From Homalodisca vitripennis (taxonomy: Eukaryota; Arthropoda; Insecta; Hemiptera; Cicadellidae), in the NCBI RefSeq assembly GCF_021130785.1, contig NC_060212.1:142792001-142856000 (forward strand): 64,000 bases of DNA, written 5' to 3'. Numbering within the stretch: position 1 is the first letter of the stretch; each line of letters begins with the position of its first letter. A program made the position numbers and the translations under genes. Below are positions 12,201 to 23,796 of this stretch, in pieces. Below the pieces are notes generated by a model. The model ran no database searches. It had not been told where the DNA came from and saw only the letters and a program-made list of their open reading frames with translations.

Positions 12201-12340
12201 TAAGATGGTGGCTCTACAGCTAGATCTTAAGGGCATGTTTGTGTAGTATTTGAACTCACTGCTGTGAACTCTCTCGCACTAACTCACTGCTAATAGAGGA
12301 AAGGCTAGCAAGCAATCGTTCACTCACTATGGTTATGAAT

Positions 12341-12401
12341 CTCTGCTCCCCGGATACCTGTAGCGCCTGCTGGATCTGTGAACATCGAGGTTACTTAGAC
12401 C
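12341..12401 (-). repeat. Short dispersed element F, copy 4 (full length)
   Basis: The minus strand runs GGTCTAAGTAACCTCGA, then CAGGCGCTAC, then GTATCCGGGGAGCAGAG. The plus strand starts CTCTGCTCCCCGGATACC at 12341. An AAGATGGTGGC motif lies about 140 bp upstream on the plus strand. Confidence 0.65.
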
Positions 12402-12523
12402 AGTTTTTTTGTCTCACTCGACTGCAGTCACTGGAAAGAACTGTCATTTAATATTGAATGAGGGAAACGAATACATAACCAGTACGTTTTGTTTCTTTTT
12501 ATTCTGATCACTGGGTTGATTTA

Positions 12524-12772
12524 ATGAGTGGGGGATATGTAACATTCATTTGTCCAATGGCTATTGAATTGACCTCAGCTGCGCGAGCGGTTGGTTGCGA
12601 GACGCAAAACGATGATGGGACGCGCGGAGCAAGCAGACAGCTGTGGAACAACAGCGTGGAAGGAGATCCGAAATCAGTGCACTTGTTCGTTTTGAAGCGA
12701 CGAATTGTATTAGGAGATCAGAGAACCGTAGAGATCTCTCACTGTTACACAGGACTCACATACGTAATGTAA
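12524..12772 (+). other. Relatively GC-rich stretch with an 82-codon open frame
   Basis: The stretch is richer in CpG than its surroundings (GCGCGAGCGGTTGG, GGGACGCGCGGAGC) and stays open for 82 codons. No domain, signal peptide or splice pattern supports a protein. It may be a promoter-proximal CpG-rich segment or a piece of an old repeat. Confidence 0.25.
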
Positions 12773-12863
12773 ATTGTATAGTTAGTTAATTATCTACAAT
12801 TATTGGAAGATGGCTTATTTAGGTTTTTAGAGGTTTGTAGATGGATTTATTGCCTCCTAATTT

Positions 12864-12865
<2 letters not shown>

Positions 12866-12904
<39 letters not shown>
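12866..12904. repeat. (TA)n microsatellite
   Basis: About 19 TA units in AT-rich DNA. Nothing else is visible from 12905 to 13490 except a GATGATGGGCCCTCC segment near 13169. Confidence 0.9.
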
Positions 12905-12906
<2 letters not shown>

Positions 12907-13493
12907 TGTATAAAAAATTACTATTTTAAATCATACATTAATTTAACTTGTGTAGACTTTTAAGCAATTCCACGAACTCGATTGTGAAAACTTATTGATT
13001 CTATAATATATTATCTATGTTTTTATTCATACCACATCGAAACATTGCTTACACAATTAAGTTCTTAAAATGTTTCTATCTCGGTGTTAAGCGATCTTCA
13101 CTCAATAGGTGTTAAAACGAAACGAATTTAACAAAAGTTTCGGGTTAAGATATATTGTATGTTGACTGATGATGGGCCCTCCACACTGAGGACGAAATAT
13201 TTGAAGAATATAATTGTGTAAGAAATGTATCGAGGCGATGTAAATTGGGGAACTTAAACTATAGTTATGACACCACCCGTGTAAGTTAAAAGTTACACCA
13301 ATTCCTCCGTAAGGCAGCTTTGGAAATAATAAATCATTGAAAACTTAATTTAAACTCTTTTCATTACTTTATGTGAAGTGAGACTTCTAACTTCGAGCAA
13401 AAAATCATGTTCTATTTTAATGAACAGTTTTAGTTTCGTATTCATTAATTTTTACAATCATCTATCATCATCGACGAGCGGAAAATAACCGGG

Positions 13494-13552
13494 GTCAAAG
13501 TAACCACGAGATTCATAGTCGCGGATTGCTCTCTCTATCCGGGGAGCAGAAG
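13494..13552 (+). repeat. Short dispersed element F, copy 5 (full length)
   Basis: Runs GGTCAAAGTAACCACGAG, then CGCGGATTGCTC, then the core CTATCCGGGGAGCAGAAG. A GGCGGTC and CAATGGCGGGG segment follows about 100 bp later, with a poly-G run in GACGCGGGGGGGG. Confidence 0.65.
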
Positions 13553-13939
13553 TTGACTGTATTCTCAGTTATAGACGATTTTGAAGGACTGTAATTATCA
13601 TGAATTCAGTCCGCGCTATGATTCCTACAGTAAAAGGGCGGTCTTTTAACAATGGCGGGGCTGTTGAATTGTGTGGCGACGCGGGGGGGGGCGCATATAC
13701 TTTCTGCGCATGACCGACGCGGCATCTTCAGAAGCTCAACGCGTTTATCATAGTCAACTTTTTTATACCAAGGGTATGTTTTCTTTATTCCCAAATTGAT
13801 ATTGATTATTATTTGTCTTGCCTATTAGTTTGTTTTATTGTGCTAATTCTGTAAGTTGTTTGTTACTTTCAGGAATATGTCACTGGAACATGATGATAAC
13901 CTATATGATACTATTACTTTCTATATAACAAACTTACGA

Positions 13940-14690
13940 TGTCTGTTGTGTGTTCGTGTGCGTCTGTGTGTTACTCAACGTAAAAACTTCTGTACCAATT
14001 ATACTGGAATTTACATGAGCAGTCTTAGGGTCCTTAGTTAACATATACGTCTATTGTATTTCGACAACCCTTCCGGGCTACGCCTCTATGGTCTCTAAGG
14101 TTGCTAAAAATCCCATCTTGGTCTCTAAAGTTACATTACAGCTTACAAATATAATTAACTGAAAGGTCATGTTAAATGTAATCAACTGTGTAAATACTGT
14201 TTTATGACAGCAAAACCGTATGTTTAATTAACTTAACGACTATTTTAAATTTGTTTACATAGTCTTGAAAGAGTATTATAATCGGGTTGATAGTGACTAT
14301 ACTTTTTATTTCCACATTTTCTGCAACCGCTGTTGAGCACAGAGTAAGGAAATATTCAGATAACAAAATTAAAAGTTGTTGTAAAAATATACGAAAATAT
14401 ATAAATTATATAGTAAATATTAAGTAAGTATGTAGTGCTTGGCCAGTATTGTAATTCAGAAATAAAATATAAAGTTACTATATAATTTTTAATATAAATT
14501 TAAAAACTGGAAACTAGGCAAAATCAAGTATAGAAAAAAAATACAAAGACCGGAGTAAATTAAAATGGCCATATACACTTTTTACACATTTTCTTGATCG
14601 CGGTAACATGGCAAACGCAACACTGGTGTCGGAAATATAAACCTTATAAACTGCGTACGAAGCCGCGGGTAACTGTTAGTTAAGGAATAT
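13940..14690 (+). repeat. Dispersed repeat family E, copy 2
   Basis: The start (near 13980-14100) and end (14650-14685) match copy 1 at 195-990: TTACATG, GGTCCTTAGTTAACATATA, CTTCCGGGCTACG, then GAAGCCGCGGGTAACTG closing in GTTAGTT. The interior is AT-rich and non-coding. Confidence 0.5.
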
Positions 14691-14876
14691 TTCATTTATG
14701 TATATTTAATTTTCTGTATAGCATACGCATACCTGTCAAATATCTGTCTGCTACATTATGAACAAGTAGAGAATTACATTTGATTTGAACTTTTACTGTA
14801 TTTTACATGTATAGAGAGATTCGAGTAATAAATAAATAATAAACCGATGCTGACCGTCGTCGAGTCGCCGCATCGG

Positions 14877-14933
14877 TCCAAAGGTACCTCGAGATCCAGA
14901 GTCACAGCGCTCTGCATATCCGGAGAGCAGAGA
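14877..14933 (+). repeat. Short dispersed element F, copy 6 (full length)
   Basis: Runs GTCCAAAGGTACCTCGAG, then CACAGCGCTCTG, then the core ATATCCGGAGAGCAGAGACG. Several short frames overlap it, none with support as a gene. Confidence 0.65.
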
Positions 14934-15204
14934 CGTGTATGAACAGTGAAATATTGCTGGGACTGTAGTGTTGGGATGCCCTTCCGATGGATGGGTGTCC
15001 ATAAATAATGTCCTACTCTTTGCTTTCCGCCCCTTTCAAGATTACAAGACAAATAAATACCACGAGTGGCGTAACAGGTTTCGAGAAAGGTTCCTTGTAA
15101 AGTTTAAATATATATTTCGAGAACGTATTAAATTAGAAACTAAATTTAATCTCCATTATTATACAATGGGAGAAAACGATGACCTCAATTTATTTTCAAG
15201 TTAT

Positions 15205-15430
15205 TCTGCGAACAGTTAGGCTACCCTGACGCTCACTAAAATACCGTCGAGGGACATGCACCATCATCGAATTCGATTTTTCCTAATTAGACATAAAGTT
15301 TCAGGAACGTTTTTGTGTATAGTTCAGGTTTATAGCTCAATTCATTCTCGTAGTATCATGTCTACTGACGGACAGACAGACAGAATATAAGCTTTTCCAG
15401 CATACTTCGCAAACGCTCAGCTAATAATGT
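15205..15430 (-). repeat. Dispersed repeat family B, copy 1
   Basis: On the minus strand it carries TTCTGTCTGTCTGTCCGT and TTCGATGATGGTGCATGT, which recur in the same order at 16125-16440. A relative lies at 51980-52280. Non-coding; class unknown. Confidence 0.55.
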
Positions 15431-15523
15431 TGGTCGTATGAAGTTGTTTTCTACATATCTAGTTTCCAACAAAAATCTTTTTCAAGCTTTAAAAGGTTAT
15501 TATTTTTATGATTTCCACATTCT

Positions 15524-16045
15524 TTACAATACAATACAATACAATCTTTATTTACAAATTCCTTGGAGAATTGTAAGGGCGTCAAAATATCTTTTACAGT
15601 GCATAATATATATAAAAGTTTTAGTTGAGTTCAAAGAATTCCTCCAATGAGTAGAATGGGCGATCTTCAAGATATTTTCTTAGTATGTGCTGGAAGTTCT
15701 TGCCTTGAAGTTTCCTTATCTCCGGTGGTAGGTGGTTGTGCAGTTTTCTTCCAATGTAGGTTGGTTTTCTCTCGAACAGTGACATGTGGTGGGTCGGTAG
15801 GTGATATAGTTCAGCACCCCTTGTGTTGTACTGATGGACATCACTGTTTTTTTGAGGGTTTTCATTACAGGTGCTGGAGATCACTGCTTCAATATAGAGA
15901 TTCACAACAGTCAAGATTTTAAAAGTTTTAAATGCTGTTCTGCAGCTGTCATTGTAGTGTAATTCTGCTAGGGCTCTGATGGCTTTCTTCTGAATTTTAA
16001 GGACTCTCTCTAAGTTAGTCTTTGAGGTTCCACCCCTCTTTAGTC
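15524..16045 (-). mobile_element. 5'-truncated Jockey-like LINE, 3' end
   Basis: The element ends in a short tandem tail of TACAA units (15524-15545, on the plus strand), typical of LINE tails. Upstream on its own strand lies the C-terminal end of a LINE ORF2. The 5' boundary near 16045 reflects the truncated copies normally made by target-primed reverse transcription. No target duplication was checked. Confidence 0.75.
15621..16045 (-). pseudogene. C-terminal fragment of LINE reverse transcriptase ORF2
   Basis: About 140 codons remain open on the minus strand. Recognisable parts are an NLERVLKIQKKAIRAL helix, an HQYNTRG motif, then FERKPTYIGRKLHNHLPPEI and a final FYSLEEFFELN before the stop at 15621. 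This arrangement is common at the C-terminus of non-LTR retrotransposon polyproteins of the Jockey type. The catalytic reverse transcriptase and endonuclease domains are absent, so this piece has no activity. Confidence 0.8.
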
Positions 16046-16124
16046 TTTATTTTTAATGTTCTTGACTGGGTAACAAACGCTTTGTGAATAAATGCTCTTT
16101 TATTGTCATTTGATGTAGAATTTA

Positions 16125-16440
16125 ACATTTTTGCTGAGCTTTAGCGAAAACTCTCACTCGTGGGGTTGGAAAAAATGACATTTCTGTGTGTCTGTAAGAA
16201 CGATATCTCGAAAAAGAACTGACCTACAGACTTGAAATTTGCATGAAGCTTCACTAACGTATTAGCAAAACTGAGTCCGATGATGGTGCATGTCATTCCA
16301 TTGGATTTGGTTGAGCGTTAGTTAATATTTTTACATTTGCTTTATGGGTAATAATGATGGCAACGAGAAAATAACAGAATAAATAAATTTGTTAACGAAT
16401 TTAGTGCACCCATAAGAGATTTTAACACGTGACATTTTAA
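16125..16440 (+). repeat. Dispersed repeat family B, copy 2
   Basis: Shares CTGACCTACAGACTTGAAA, TTGCATGA and GATGATGGTGCATGTCA with the copies at 15205 (minus strand) and 51980. The 16350-16430 part also parallels 52180-52260 (GTGACAT blocks). Non-coding. Confidence 0.55.
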
Positions 16441-16798
16441 CACATGTAGCCTAACTATCCCAACACATAAGACACTATTTATAGTGACTCGGTGTGTAGA
16501 CTTTTACGACTTGCATACTGATATTATACCCAATTTAATGAACAAAGATGTTTATCATGTGGAAAGTACCTATAAAGAGATTTCATTTGTTGACTTTAAA
16601 ATTGCGAGAAACTTCATTTCTGCAAAGGCAAGAATGAGATCTATGATGGAATATGTCCAACCATGGAATTTGGCAGAGCGTCATTGAATGCTACGAGTAA
16701 GTAGGCTGACAGTTTCTCTTTTGCCTGCTGAAGGGGATGTAAAAATGTCTTAATGCCTGTCTTTCTATATGTATGCATAACATCTCGAGGATGAAGTA

Positions 16799-17060
16799 GC
16801 CAAGAACGTAGTCAGGAGAATTTCTTTTTTTTTGGGGGGGGGGGTCTAGACAACTGATATTTTCCCGTAGTGGGCAGAAAGTAAGGCTCCATTTTGTTCC
16901 TTAAAATTTTCTTGACCCGTTTCTTTGTTGAGAACGATCTTTCGGCAGTACATGTCAGTAATACTGAATTATTGTATAATAATAATAGTTTACTAAAAAA
17001 TTAATTGAACATTTTGGGGGGGGGGGGGGTCCGGACCCTCTTGGAAGCCTGTTATGCGAC
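16799..17060 (+). mobile_element. hAT-type MITE, diverged copy
   Basis: Collinear with the better copy at 26389-26650: ACGTAGTCAGG, TCTAGACAACTGATATTTTC, CGTAGTG.. CAGAAAGTAAGG, TGACCCGTT, GCAGTACATGTCAGTAATAC. It contains G-runs of about 12 and 14. The right terminal inverted repeat is not clear and I could not find a target duplication. Confidence 0.65.
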
Positions 17061-18412
17061 ACGTGGTGTGGCGTACTCCTACCTTGTTTATTTTACAAAA
17101 GGTTTTCAAAAAATATCAACTTTTTATTTACCATAATATGTTGATTAAAAATTGTCCACTTGTAGACTGTAGTGCCGGAAAGTCTCAGTCTCTAATAGTA
17201 CATAATAGAGGTTATAGCCCAAGAGCGCAACAGTGAAATATGAACATTGATGATATATAAACAGATTTTTGTTTCAAGCTTCTTATTGCGATAGGATGAT
17301 TTGAAAGGAAAATAATATGTCCTTTATTGTTGGAATCTACCCCCTTCCTCAGGTTCCAAAACTACATTATAAGGATACACATAGCAGAAATATTATTGTT
17401 TTTTGTGTTTATAGATATGACTTAAGATTTTTGTCACCTCGTAGTTCGGCAACTGATTAAACGAAATTTATGTTGAATCTAATCCTCAAAAGTTGTGTGT
17501 TTTGCTGATCGATGAAATCTGAGGATTTCTTTATTACCATTTTGGAATGTAAAAATAAAGGTTACATAAGCTATTCGAACGGGCTAAGTAATATTGATTA
17601 TAAAATATGGAAAAAATTGTTCTTACAGTCGAAGTAAACATTTTTGTCAGTACGTTTTTTCTGTTATTTAACAGGTGGACGAATTTGCCTTTTGACACAC
17701 TTATTTGACAGAAGCTAGTGAAGGATAAAAACTTAAACAAACAGAAATTTGAAACTACGGCTTTATTCATAGCAAACTTCCCACACTAAGTCAATTCAGA
17801 AGTATCATTGAGGTCATGTTAACATAATTTCCTAGTGTTGGGCAATCAGTTAATGGTATTTACTAGGTCTGACCGTCATATGGCGTTCTGAACAAGTGAG
17901 ACTCAACGAGCTGAATATCTACTGATTTGGGACTGAGATGTTTTTTTATCACGCTTTAAAATTATTTGAGAAGATGTGATATAACTGTAATACTGTTTTC
18001 AATATTAATTTTCTTGGGAGAAGAGGAGTAAATGAGGTAACTCCAGAGAACTGTAACTCGTTGTTAAATTGGTATATAACTAAATTAATTAATTTATTCC
18101 ATCATAATCAGTACATGGTTACAGTAAGGAAACAACACGGAATTGGCTGACCGCTTTTACTAGTACTGTAGTCAGTATAGGACACAATATGCAACATATT
18201 TCTTATCACAGTCCAGATTAGAACAGCTGCTGATATCAGCTAGGCTGCTCTCCTTGACGTCTACACTAAACACTGATAAGGCTTGCTAATCTTCACAACT
18301 TATACACTTCATTCTTATCGTATAATATTTTTAACAAACCAAAATTGTCGTTCAACTCAGAGAAAATTAAAAAAGAATTTACAATTTACTCATTTTAACT
18401 AATGCCAAAGTT
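17061..18412. other. Gene-free stretch
   Basis: AT-rich sequence with small open frames only. A weak F-like string, GGCTGCTCTCCTTGACG, occurs near 18243. Confidence 0.4.
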
Positions 18413-18416
18413 CCCC

Positions 18417-18513
18417 ACCCCCCCCCCCCCCCACCCCCCCCCCCCCCCACCCCCCCCCCCCCCCACCCCCCCCCCCCCCCACCCCCCCCCCCCCCCACCC
18501 CCCCCCCCCCCCA
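18417..18513. repeat. (C15A)6 array, exact 16-bp period
   Basis: Adenines stand at 18417, 18433, 18449, 18465, 18481, 18497 and 18513, with nothing but C between them. The period is 16 bp six times without a slip. The minus strand is TG15 repeated, which could form G-quadruplexes. The same array, with the same period and copy number, recurs at 29224-29320. Confidence 0.95.
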
Positions 18514-19079
18514 TTTATTTGTAATTAAATGTAATTATCAAAAGTCATGGGTTGTTTAAAACGTTGACTGAAACAGACTCTCTATTACGTACCGCATTGT
18601 CAAGAATACTGATTAATCACTCGGTATAGAGCCGTAGTGAAGGTGTTAAGGTTTTTTTTTTTTGTGTCACAGCTGAACGTGAACAGTTGATTTGAAGTAT
18701 TTTGTTTGGAGTAAAACTCTGATTTAAGGTTACTAAGTGAATTTAAGGTTCGGTTAAAACGTGCTTGACTTGTTTCACAAATTGTTGTAATGTACGAAAA
18801 ACAGAACGTGTAGTACGTACAAACGTACTCTCATATTCCTAGTAAGCAGGAGGAGGCTTAATTTTATTGTGCTGTTGTTTTTTCTTGCTTGTCAACTCGT
18901 TAAAGTTTTCTTAGTGTATTGTAGATTTTCAAGTCCCTATTGTGCTTAAACAATTATTATTTTTGTATGAATCGCACAGTACTTAATTGCTACTAAATTC
19001 TTACAATGATCATTACTAATTAGAAAACAAAATTTTGGAAGAAATCCAGTTAGGATTTTACTTTTTAACAAGAAGGAAA
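18514..19079. other. Gene-free stretch
   Basis: AT-rich, no exon or mobile-element end seen. Confidence 0.4.
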
Positions 19080-19129
19080 GATAGTCGTGGCTAACTTCAA
19101 ATAACTAAGCACTCGCGAGATACGACAGA

Positions 19130-19160
19130 TTGCTGATCTCCTGATACCAGAGCTGCGCGC
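19130..19160 (-). repeat. Short dispersed element F, copy 7 (core)
   Basis: The minus strand has GGTATCAGGAGATCAGCAAT, preceded by GCGCGCAGCTCT as in other copies. Confidence 0.45.
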
Positions 19161-19377
19161 ATTGGCTCCGAGCGCGTCATTCATTGCTTCACGCCACGCC
19201 AGTGTCTCTCTTGTAACAGGCCATCTGACACTGATTTCAAAATGGGAGAATTTGGTTGCATATGTGGCAAGAGCCGATAGTCCAACATGACTTTCCAAGC
19301 ACTCTATCTGTTGAACTGTAGTGATTGGCTAGTCCGTTATACCACCAAGTACGCTACAAAAACCTGCGACCACTATC

Positions 19378-19402
19378 ACCTTCTGATCTCCGGATTCCAA
19401 AG
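19378..19402 (-). repeat. Short dispersed element F, copy 8 (core)
   Basis: The minus strand has GGAATCCGGAGATCAGAAGG, preceded by ATCGCTTT. Confidence 0.45.
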
Positions 19403-19699
19403 CGATGTTGCAAGTGATGTCGGCTGAAGAAAAAACTTTGCCGCATTCCTTCTTTCTGTATTCGGTTCGGTTGGCGACCAGAATTATAAACTAGTTTTGT
19501 CACCTTATCACTGCGCCGCTTCAACTCGTTTAATAAAAGCTTAAAAAAAGATGATGTATAGAATGAAATATAATTTAGATCTCCGTGATCCAAACACCTT
19601 ATAACGGCTGTTGAGGAAGGCCGATATGGTATTTCCCCCTCTACCTCTGCTTTATCATTCTTATCATCATAATTCCTCACTTCTCAAGCTAACGAGAGC

Positions 19700-20940
19700 T
19701 ATCAAGATTTTAAAATAGAGCGAAATACGTAAATGATCGAAGTAAATATGTCCTAAAAACACAATTACATTTTCACAACACCGTTCATATGTAAAAGATG
19801 ACTAAAGGAAATGAGTCATATTTTAATTTATAAAAAAATTTTATTTCCTGAAGTAAAGTTTAAAAAAACGCGTCATCTAAAATAATTATATTTCATTTTC
19901 ATTTTCATTTTTCTAAGTCATGAACCTCTTATCTTCAAGAGTTAAAAAATATCCACATGCCTGTAATACTTAGCGGAGTGATAAGAAATGTTTGATCATG
20001 AAAGAGAAACATTAAAAATTAATTATAATTACTTCAGTTTCATTATCATAAGTAATAAAGTAAAAGTGCAACGATGTAAATCCCACTCTCCGTGCAAGCC
20101 CCCACGTTAATACAAATTAAACCGATAAGCTGTCAAGTTAAATCACCTTCAAAATGACAGAAACCCATTTAATTTCATGGAAATATTTTATAAACTGTTT
20201 CAAAAGTAGATTTCTTGCGAAATGCATCATTATTTCAGATTATTTAAAGTACTGTTGGTCAATATATAGAAGAGCAGATTGATTGGTATGTACTATGATG
20301 AACTATGTTATTCACTCTATGGTTGCAAATGACAAAATCGAATTACATCCTCTTTATCAAGTTACATCCTCTATGTAACTTGATAAGTTAATGCGATAAA
20401 ATAAAGGTAGAAACTAAATGTATGCATTTGACATAGAACTTTATTTGTGTACCTATTTCTACTGTTACGATATGTCTGCTGTCAGAGTGCTAAGCAAGAG
20501 AGAGAAGATCTAGGAGAACATTTTTTCCGAAATATTCTCCAAAATAATCAATTTTCAAACATACTCTAATTAAAACACAATAGTCCTAATGTACGTAGAA
20601 ATACACGGTCTTAAAAATCTCCCCCTTTCCCAATAAATCTTTTTCTAAATGGAGATAGATTTACTTTGGGGAAGTTTTATGTGAACAACCAGGAACTTTT
20701 TAGTGTATGAAGAATTGTCCCATAATTCCAAATAAGTTAGTCCTATTTTGTTTATGTTGGCCTAATGTTACCCTGTTCAATGCGATTTTTAAATTAAAGT
20801 TAAAGTAATTGTAATGATTAATTAATACAATTTTATTGTTTTAAGTAGATTTCATAGAAATCAGTCTATTTGCACTCATGACGGAATTGCTTGGATTTTA
20901 TACGATTGTGACTCCTGGATTTCAAAACCAAGATAATCCT
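19700..20940. other. Gene-free stretch with one perfect hairpin
   Basis: AT-rich DNA without exons. At 20354-20386 a 14-bp perfect stem (TTATCAAGTTACAT and its complement) encloses the 5-base loop CCTCT. The 11-mer TTACATCCTCT is directly repeated just before and inside it. It could be a cruciform or a small fold-back relic. Confidence 0.5.
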
Positions 20941-20948
20941 AAAAATTG

Positions 20949-20949
20949 T

Positions 20950-21018
<69 letters not shown>
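20949..21018. repeat. (GT)n microsatellite
   Basis: About 35 GT units. Confidence 0.95.
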
Positions 21019-21020
<2 letters not shown>

Positions 21021-21039
21021 ATGTGAGCTATATGCAATA

Positions 21040-21360
21040 AAAGCGGGCTTGTAAACACGATAAGTGACGTAACTTTAAAATATCCCGACCTAACTTGGCA
21101 CGACAGTACTTGGACTTGGGTGAGATCTTTAGGCTTAGTTAGTTTCAACTTGGCGGTCATTTAAACTAGCAAAAACTTTATCTCAACTCATTCACAGTAC
21201 AGGCCAAAAACGATACGTTACTTTCATATATTTCGGATTTTTCAGTAAATGAGCTTTTATTCTTTCACTTTTTTCGATATATCGTAAGGATTCAAAATGG
21301 CAATAATTCAAAGTTTGGAAAAGGAATGGTTATGTGTGATATATCATATATGTTCCAACG
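21040..21360 (+). repeat. Dispersed repeat family D, copy 2
   Basis: Shares AAACACGATAA, CTAACTT, TTATCTCAACTCATTCAC and TTCAAAATGGCAATAATTC with the copies at 8480 and 21385. It lies directly beside copy 3. Confidence 0.5.
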
Positions 21361-21384
21361 TGTGTTTTATATCAAGTATCGGTT

Positions 21385-21930
21385 CCACAAAGTTTTTAAC
21401 TAGTATACAACATTGCGGAAATAAATTGTGAACACGGGTAACTAGCGTAGTTCTTAATACATTCCCACTAAACTTCGTACAGAGGCAATATTTGTATACA
21501 GTTTGGATGTGTTCGTTAGCCAGTATTGACTATTCGCAATTTAGGAAAAATGTTTATGGGTAAAATTGACACCATGAATTTGTCAAATAATTCCAAACGA
21601 CACTTATTCCAACTTATTTTTCGATAATTTGTCAGGTTTTAAGACTGTGGTCGTTTAAATTTATTGAGGGTATACAAGTGATGAACCGTGAATAAAGTAT
21701 ACAATCATAATTTCGGATCGATTGAAATTTCTACCGAATACACCTTTTAGAAAAGAAATTTAAATGGTTGTAAAAATGTTTGTCTTACAAGATATTACGA
21801 ATTTCTAAATGTTTGAGTGTTAATGTCAACACTGACCAGTTATTGTTCCACCAATGTTGTGTGAATCAAACAAATAAGCTGATAATGCATCTTCATTTTG
21901 AAATTTCGAGAAGACAGACTCGTTTTGAAA
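21385..21930 (+). repeat. Dispersed repeat family D, copy 3
   Basis: Collinear with 8480-8985: TATACAACATTG, TTGTGAACACGGGTAACT, CACTAAACTT, TTCCAACTTATTTTTCG, AATTTCTAAATGTTTGAG, AAGCTGATAATGCATCTTC. Confidence 0.6.
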
Positions 21931-22102
21931 TATACCTATATTTCATCTGAGCGGAAGGGCTACATTTTTGTTTTAATTTTTTAATTGAGTTTACTCCTGG
22001 TAGTTGCATTGGTGTGCGGGTAGGTGTGGACAAATCTAGCTACTGTACGATTCACATCTGGTGAACAGGAGGTACAATAAAACAAACACTCTGTTTGCTA
22101 CT

Positions 22103-22108
22103 TTTATT
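22103..22108 (-). terminator. Candidate poly(A) signal of the cysteine-rich gene
   Basis: AATAAA on the minus strand, about 57 bp past the stop codon at 22165. Position and strand fit the terminal exon upstream. Confidence 0.5.
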
Positions 22109-22164
22109 TTGCTAGTTTGCTAATTTAAGGAAAATTTCACACGCTTACAGAGTACACGCTTAGT

Positions 22165-22331
22165 TCATGGGCAAACGTCATAACAGTGACCTTCGTAGCA
22201 GCACTCAGCACAAGTGTAGGTTCCATCGTCTATACAGCAAGTTTGGAGTATCTCCCTAGCCGCGTCAACGTGTGCGTACCAGTTCTCCCAACCAGCCGCA
22301 GTATGTACAGCTATGTATGATGGCAAAAGCC
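22165..22331 (-). CDS. Cysteine-rich protein, terminal exon (exon 4)
   Basis: The acceptor GATATGCAG precedes the exon on the minus strand. Two bases complete a Gly codon from exon 3, then 54 codons run to TGA. The peptide contains AGWENWYAHVDAAREILQ followed by a dense Cys block (TCCIDDGTYTCAECCYEGHC) and ends DVCP. Eight cysteines lie in the last 25 residues, suggesting a disulfide-bonded, secreted or extracellular domain. I do not recognise the family. The phase match to exon 3 and the Cys pattern make the exon itself convincing. Confidence 0.75.
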
Positions 22332-22879
22332 CTGCATATCAACAAAATATCAGATATTATTTGTTATATTATTTATGTTCATAACTTAGTTTATGTAAAT
22401 GTAAGTATTCAGACCTAACTTGTAATGGTTTCATAATCTCACTTGAATCGCTTTGCATACTAGCCACTGGACAGTATTATTTCTACTGTATTACTGCATA
22501 TATTTAACTTAATAATTTTAATAGCATTTATTCCGCTAACTTTCTATTCATAGCTTTATTGACTTTTACGACCTAGCCTTAAACTGATGTTATTATTGTA
22601 TTAGGACGTTTTGCCGTACACAAATAAACAAGCACTAAGTACATTTTTATGTACAAAAACATGTCCAAACAAGTCTTTGTCCCTTAATAATTTTGAAACT
22701 GTTTAATCAATGAAGATGACATTTTTGCGTAGCAACATTTGCATAGTTTCCATGTATCATGAGAGCTCTTTTTTATCTGTCAGTATTAAGCACTGATCAG
22801 TATGAATAAAGTATTTATAGGAATTAGGTGATTGAATTATTTGTTTTTTATCTACTTCTTCTTTATACAGCTTCTAATA

Positions 22880-23350
22880 ATTGGAAAAAGTTACAGGAAA
22901 AGGAAGGTGCGGTGAATGGAAGTGTGATTTCTTCACTTGACGGACCGAGTGATGACCTTCCAAAGGGGAGATTAGTGGGCTCTATATATGTATACAAGAT
23001 GACACTTTAGAAGAAGGGGATGTTCCAAACTCTTTCAGTCAAGGCGAATAGGGACAGTACTCCCTCACGATTAGAGTAGGAACACCAAGAAAGCTCCACT
23101 CACTTCAACAGTATTCCTCCGCTGTTAACTGACCTATCGACCAACCCTTTTATCCAATACATTCGGTCAGTGATGTGCCGCTCCTGAACATACATGTGGT
23201 TGTCAAGATGTAAGTGACACGCCGGATTTTTGCTGTACCCAGTCTAGGTTCAACTAAAAGGTATAAAATACCAGAGGTGGACCCTCGTGGGAAGAGATCA
23301 AGACAGAAAAGATGGACGCTGGTGACTTAGCCGTTCTATACACTGGAACT
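22880..23350 (+). repeat. Dispersed repeat family A, copy 2
   Basis: Collinear with copy 3 at 27080-27490: GTTACAGGAAAAGG, AGAAGGGGA, ACTCCCTCACGATTAGAGTA against CACCCTCATGATTCAG, GTGATGTGCCGCTCC, AAGTGACACGCC, CCCAGTCTAGGTTCAAC. It lies within the last intron of the cysteine-rich gene. Confidence 0.6.
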
Positions 23351-23718
23351 TACAGACTGAAAGAATAACACCTTCGGGTATTTTCAGGAATGTATTGGAT
23401 TTATACTTTGTGGCCTCTCTTTACAACGAAACTTTTGAAAAATTCATTTCATGCAATTTTAAATTAAACAGATCAGTTTGATTTGCCCTCAAAATATTGT
23501 GCGATAAGAGGTCTCTCTTGATAGGGTCAGGAACCGGGAACAGAATTCTTAAAACATCTGTCTACTTGCACATCTTAGTACTATTTAACTAATTCCTAAT
23601 AGCACATTTGTTGCTATTGTACTATATGAAATAGCGAATTGTGTACAAGTGTGTTTTTGTACTACCAAGGTTTGAACAAGTAGCTTTTTATTTGTAGTAA
23701 ATCATGAACAATACTTAC

Positions 23719-23796
23719 CGTTCAGATCGCAACAATACGCCCCTAACATCTTACCCGGTACGTAAGCAAAAGGGTAACATTTGTAACAGTGTTCAC
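23719..23796 (-). CDS. Cysteine-rich protein, exon 3
   Basis: On the minus strand a TTTTTTTAG acceptor precedes the exon and CGGTAAGTATT follows as a donor. The 78-bp exon encodes EHCYKCYPFAYVPGKMLGAY then CCDLN, with 2 bases at its start and 1 at its end, which fits exon 4 exactly. Four cysteines continue the pattern of the terminal exon. An intron of about 1.4 kb separates it from exon 4 and holds repeat family A. Confidence 0.75.

Noticed and set aside
12524..12772. 82-codon open frame as a protein gene
   Set aside because: No domain, signal peptide or junction; its CpG content explains the lack of stops. It is kept only as a GC-rich stretch.
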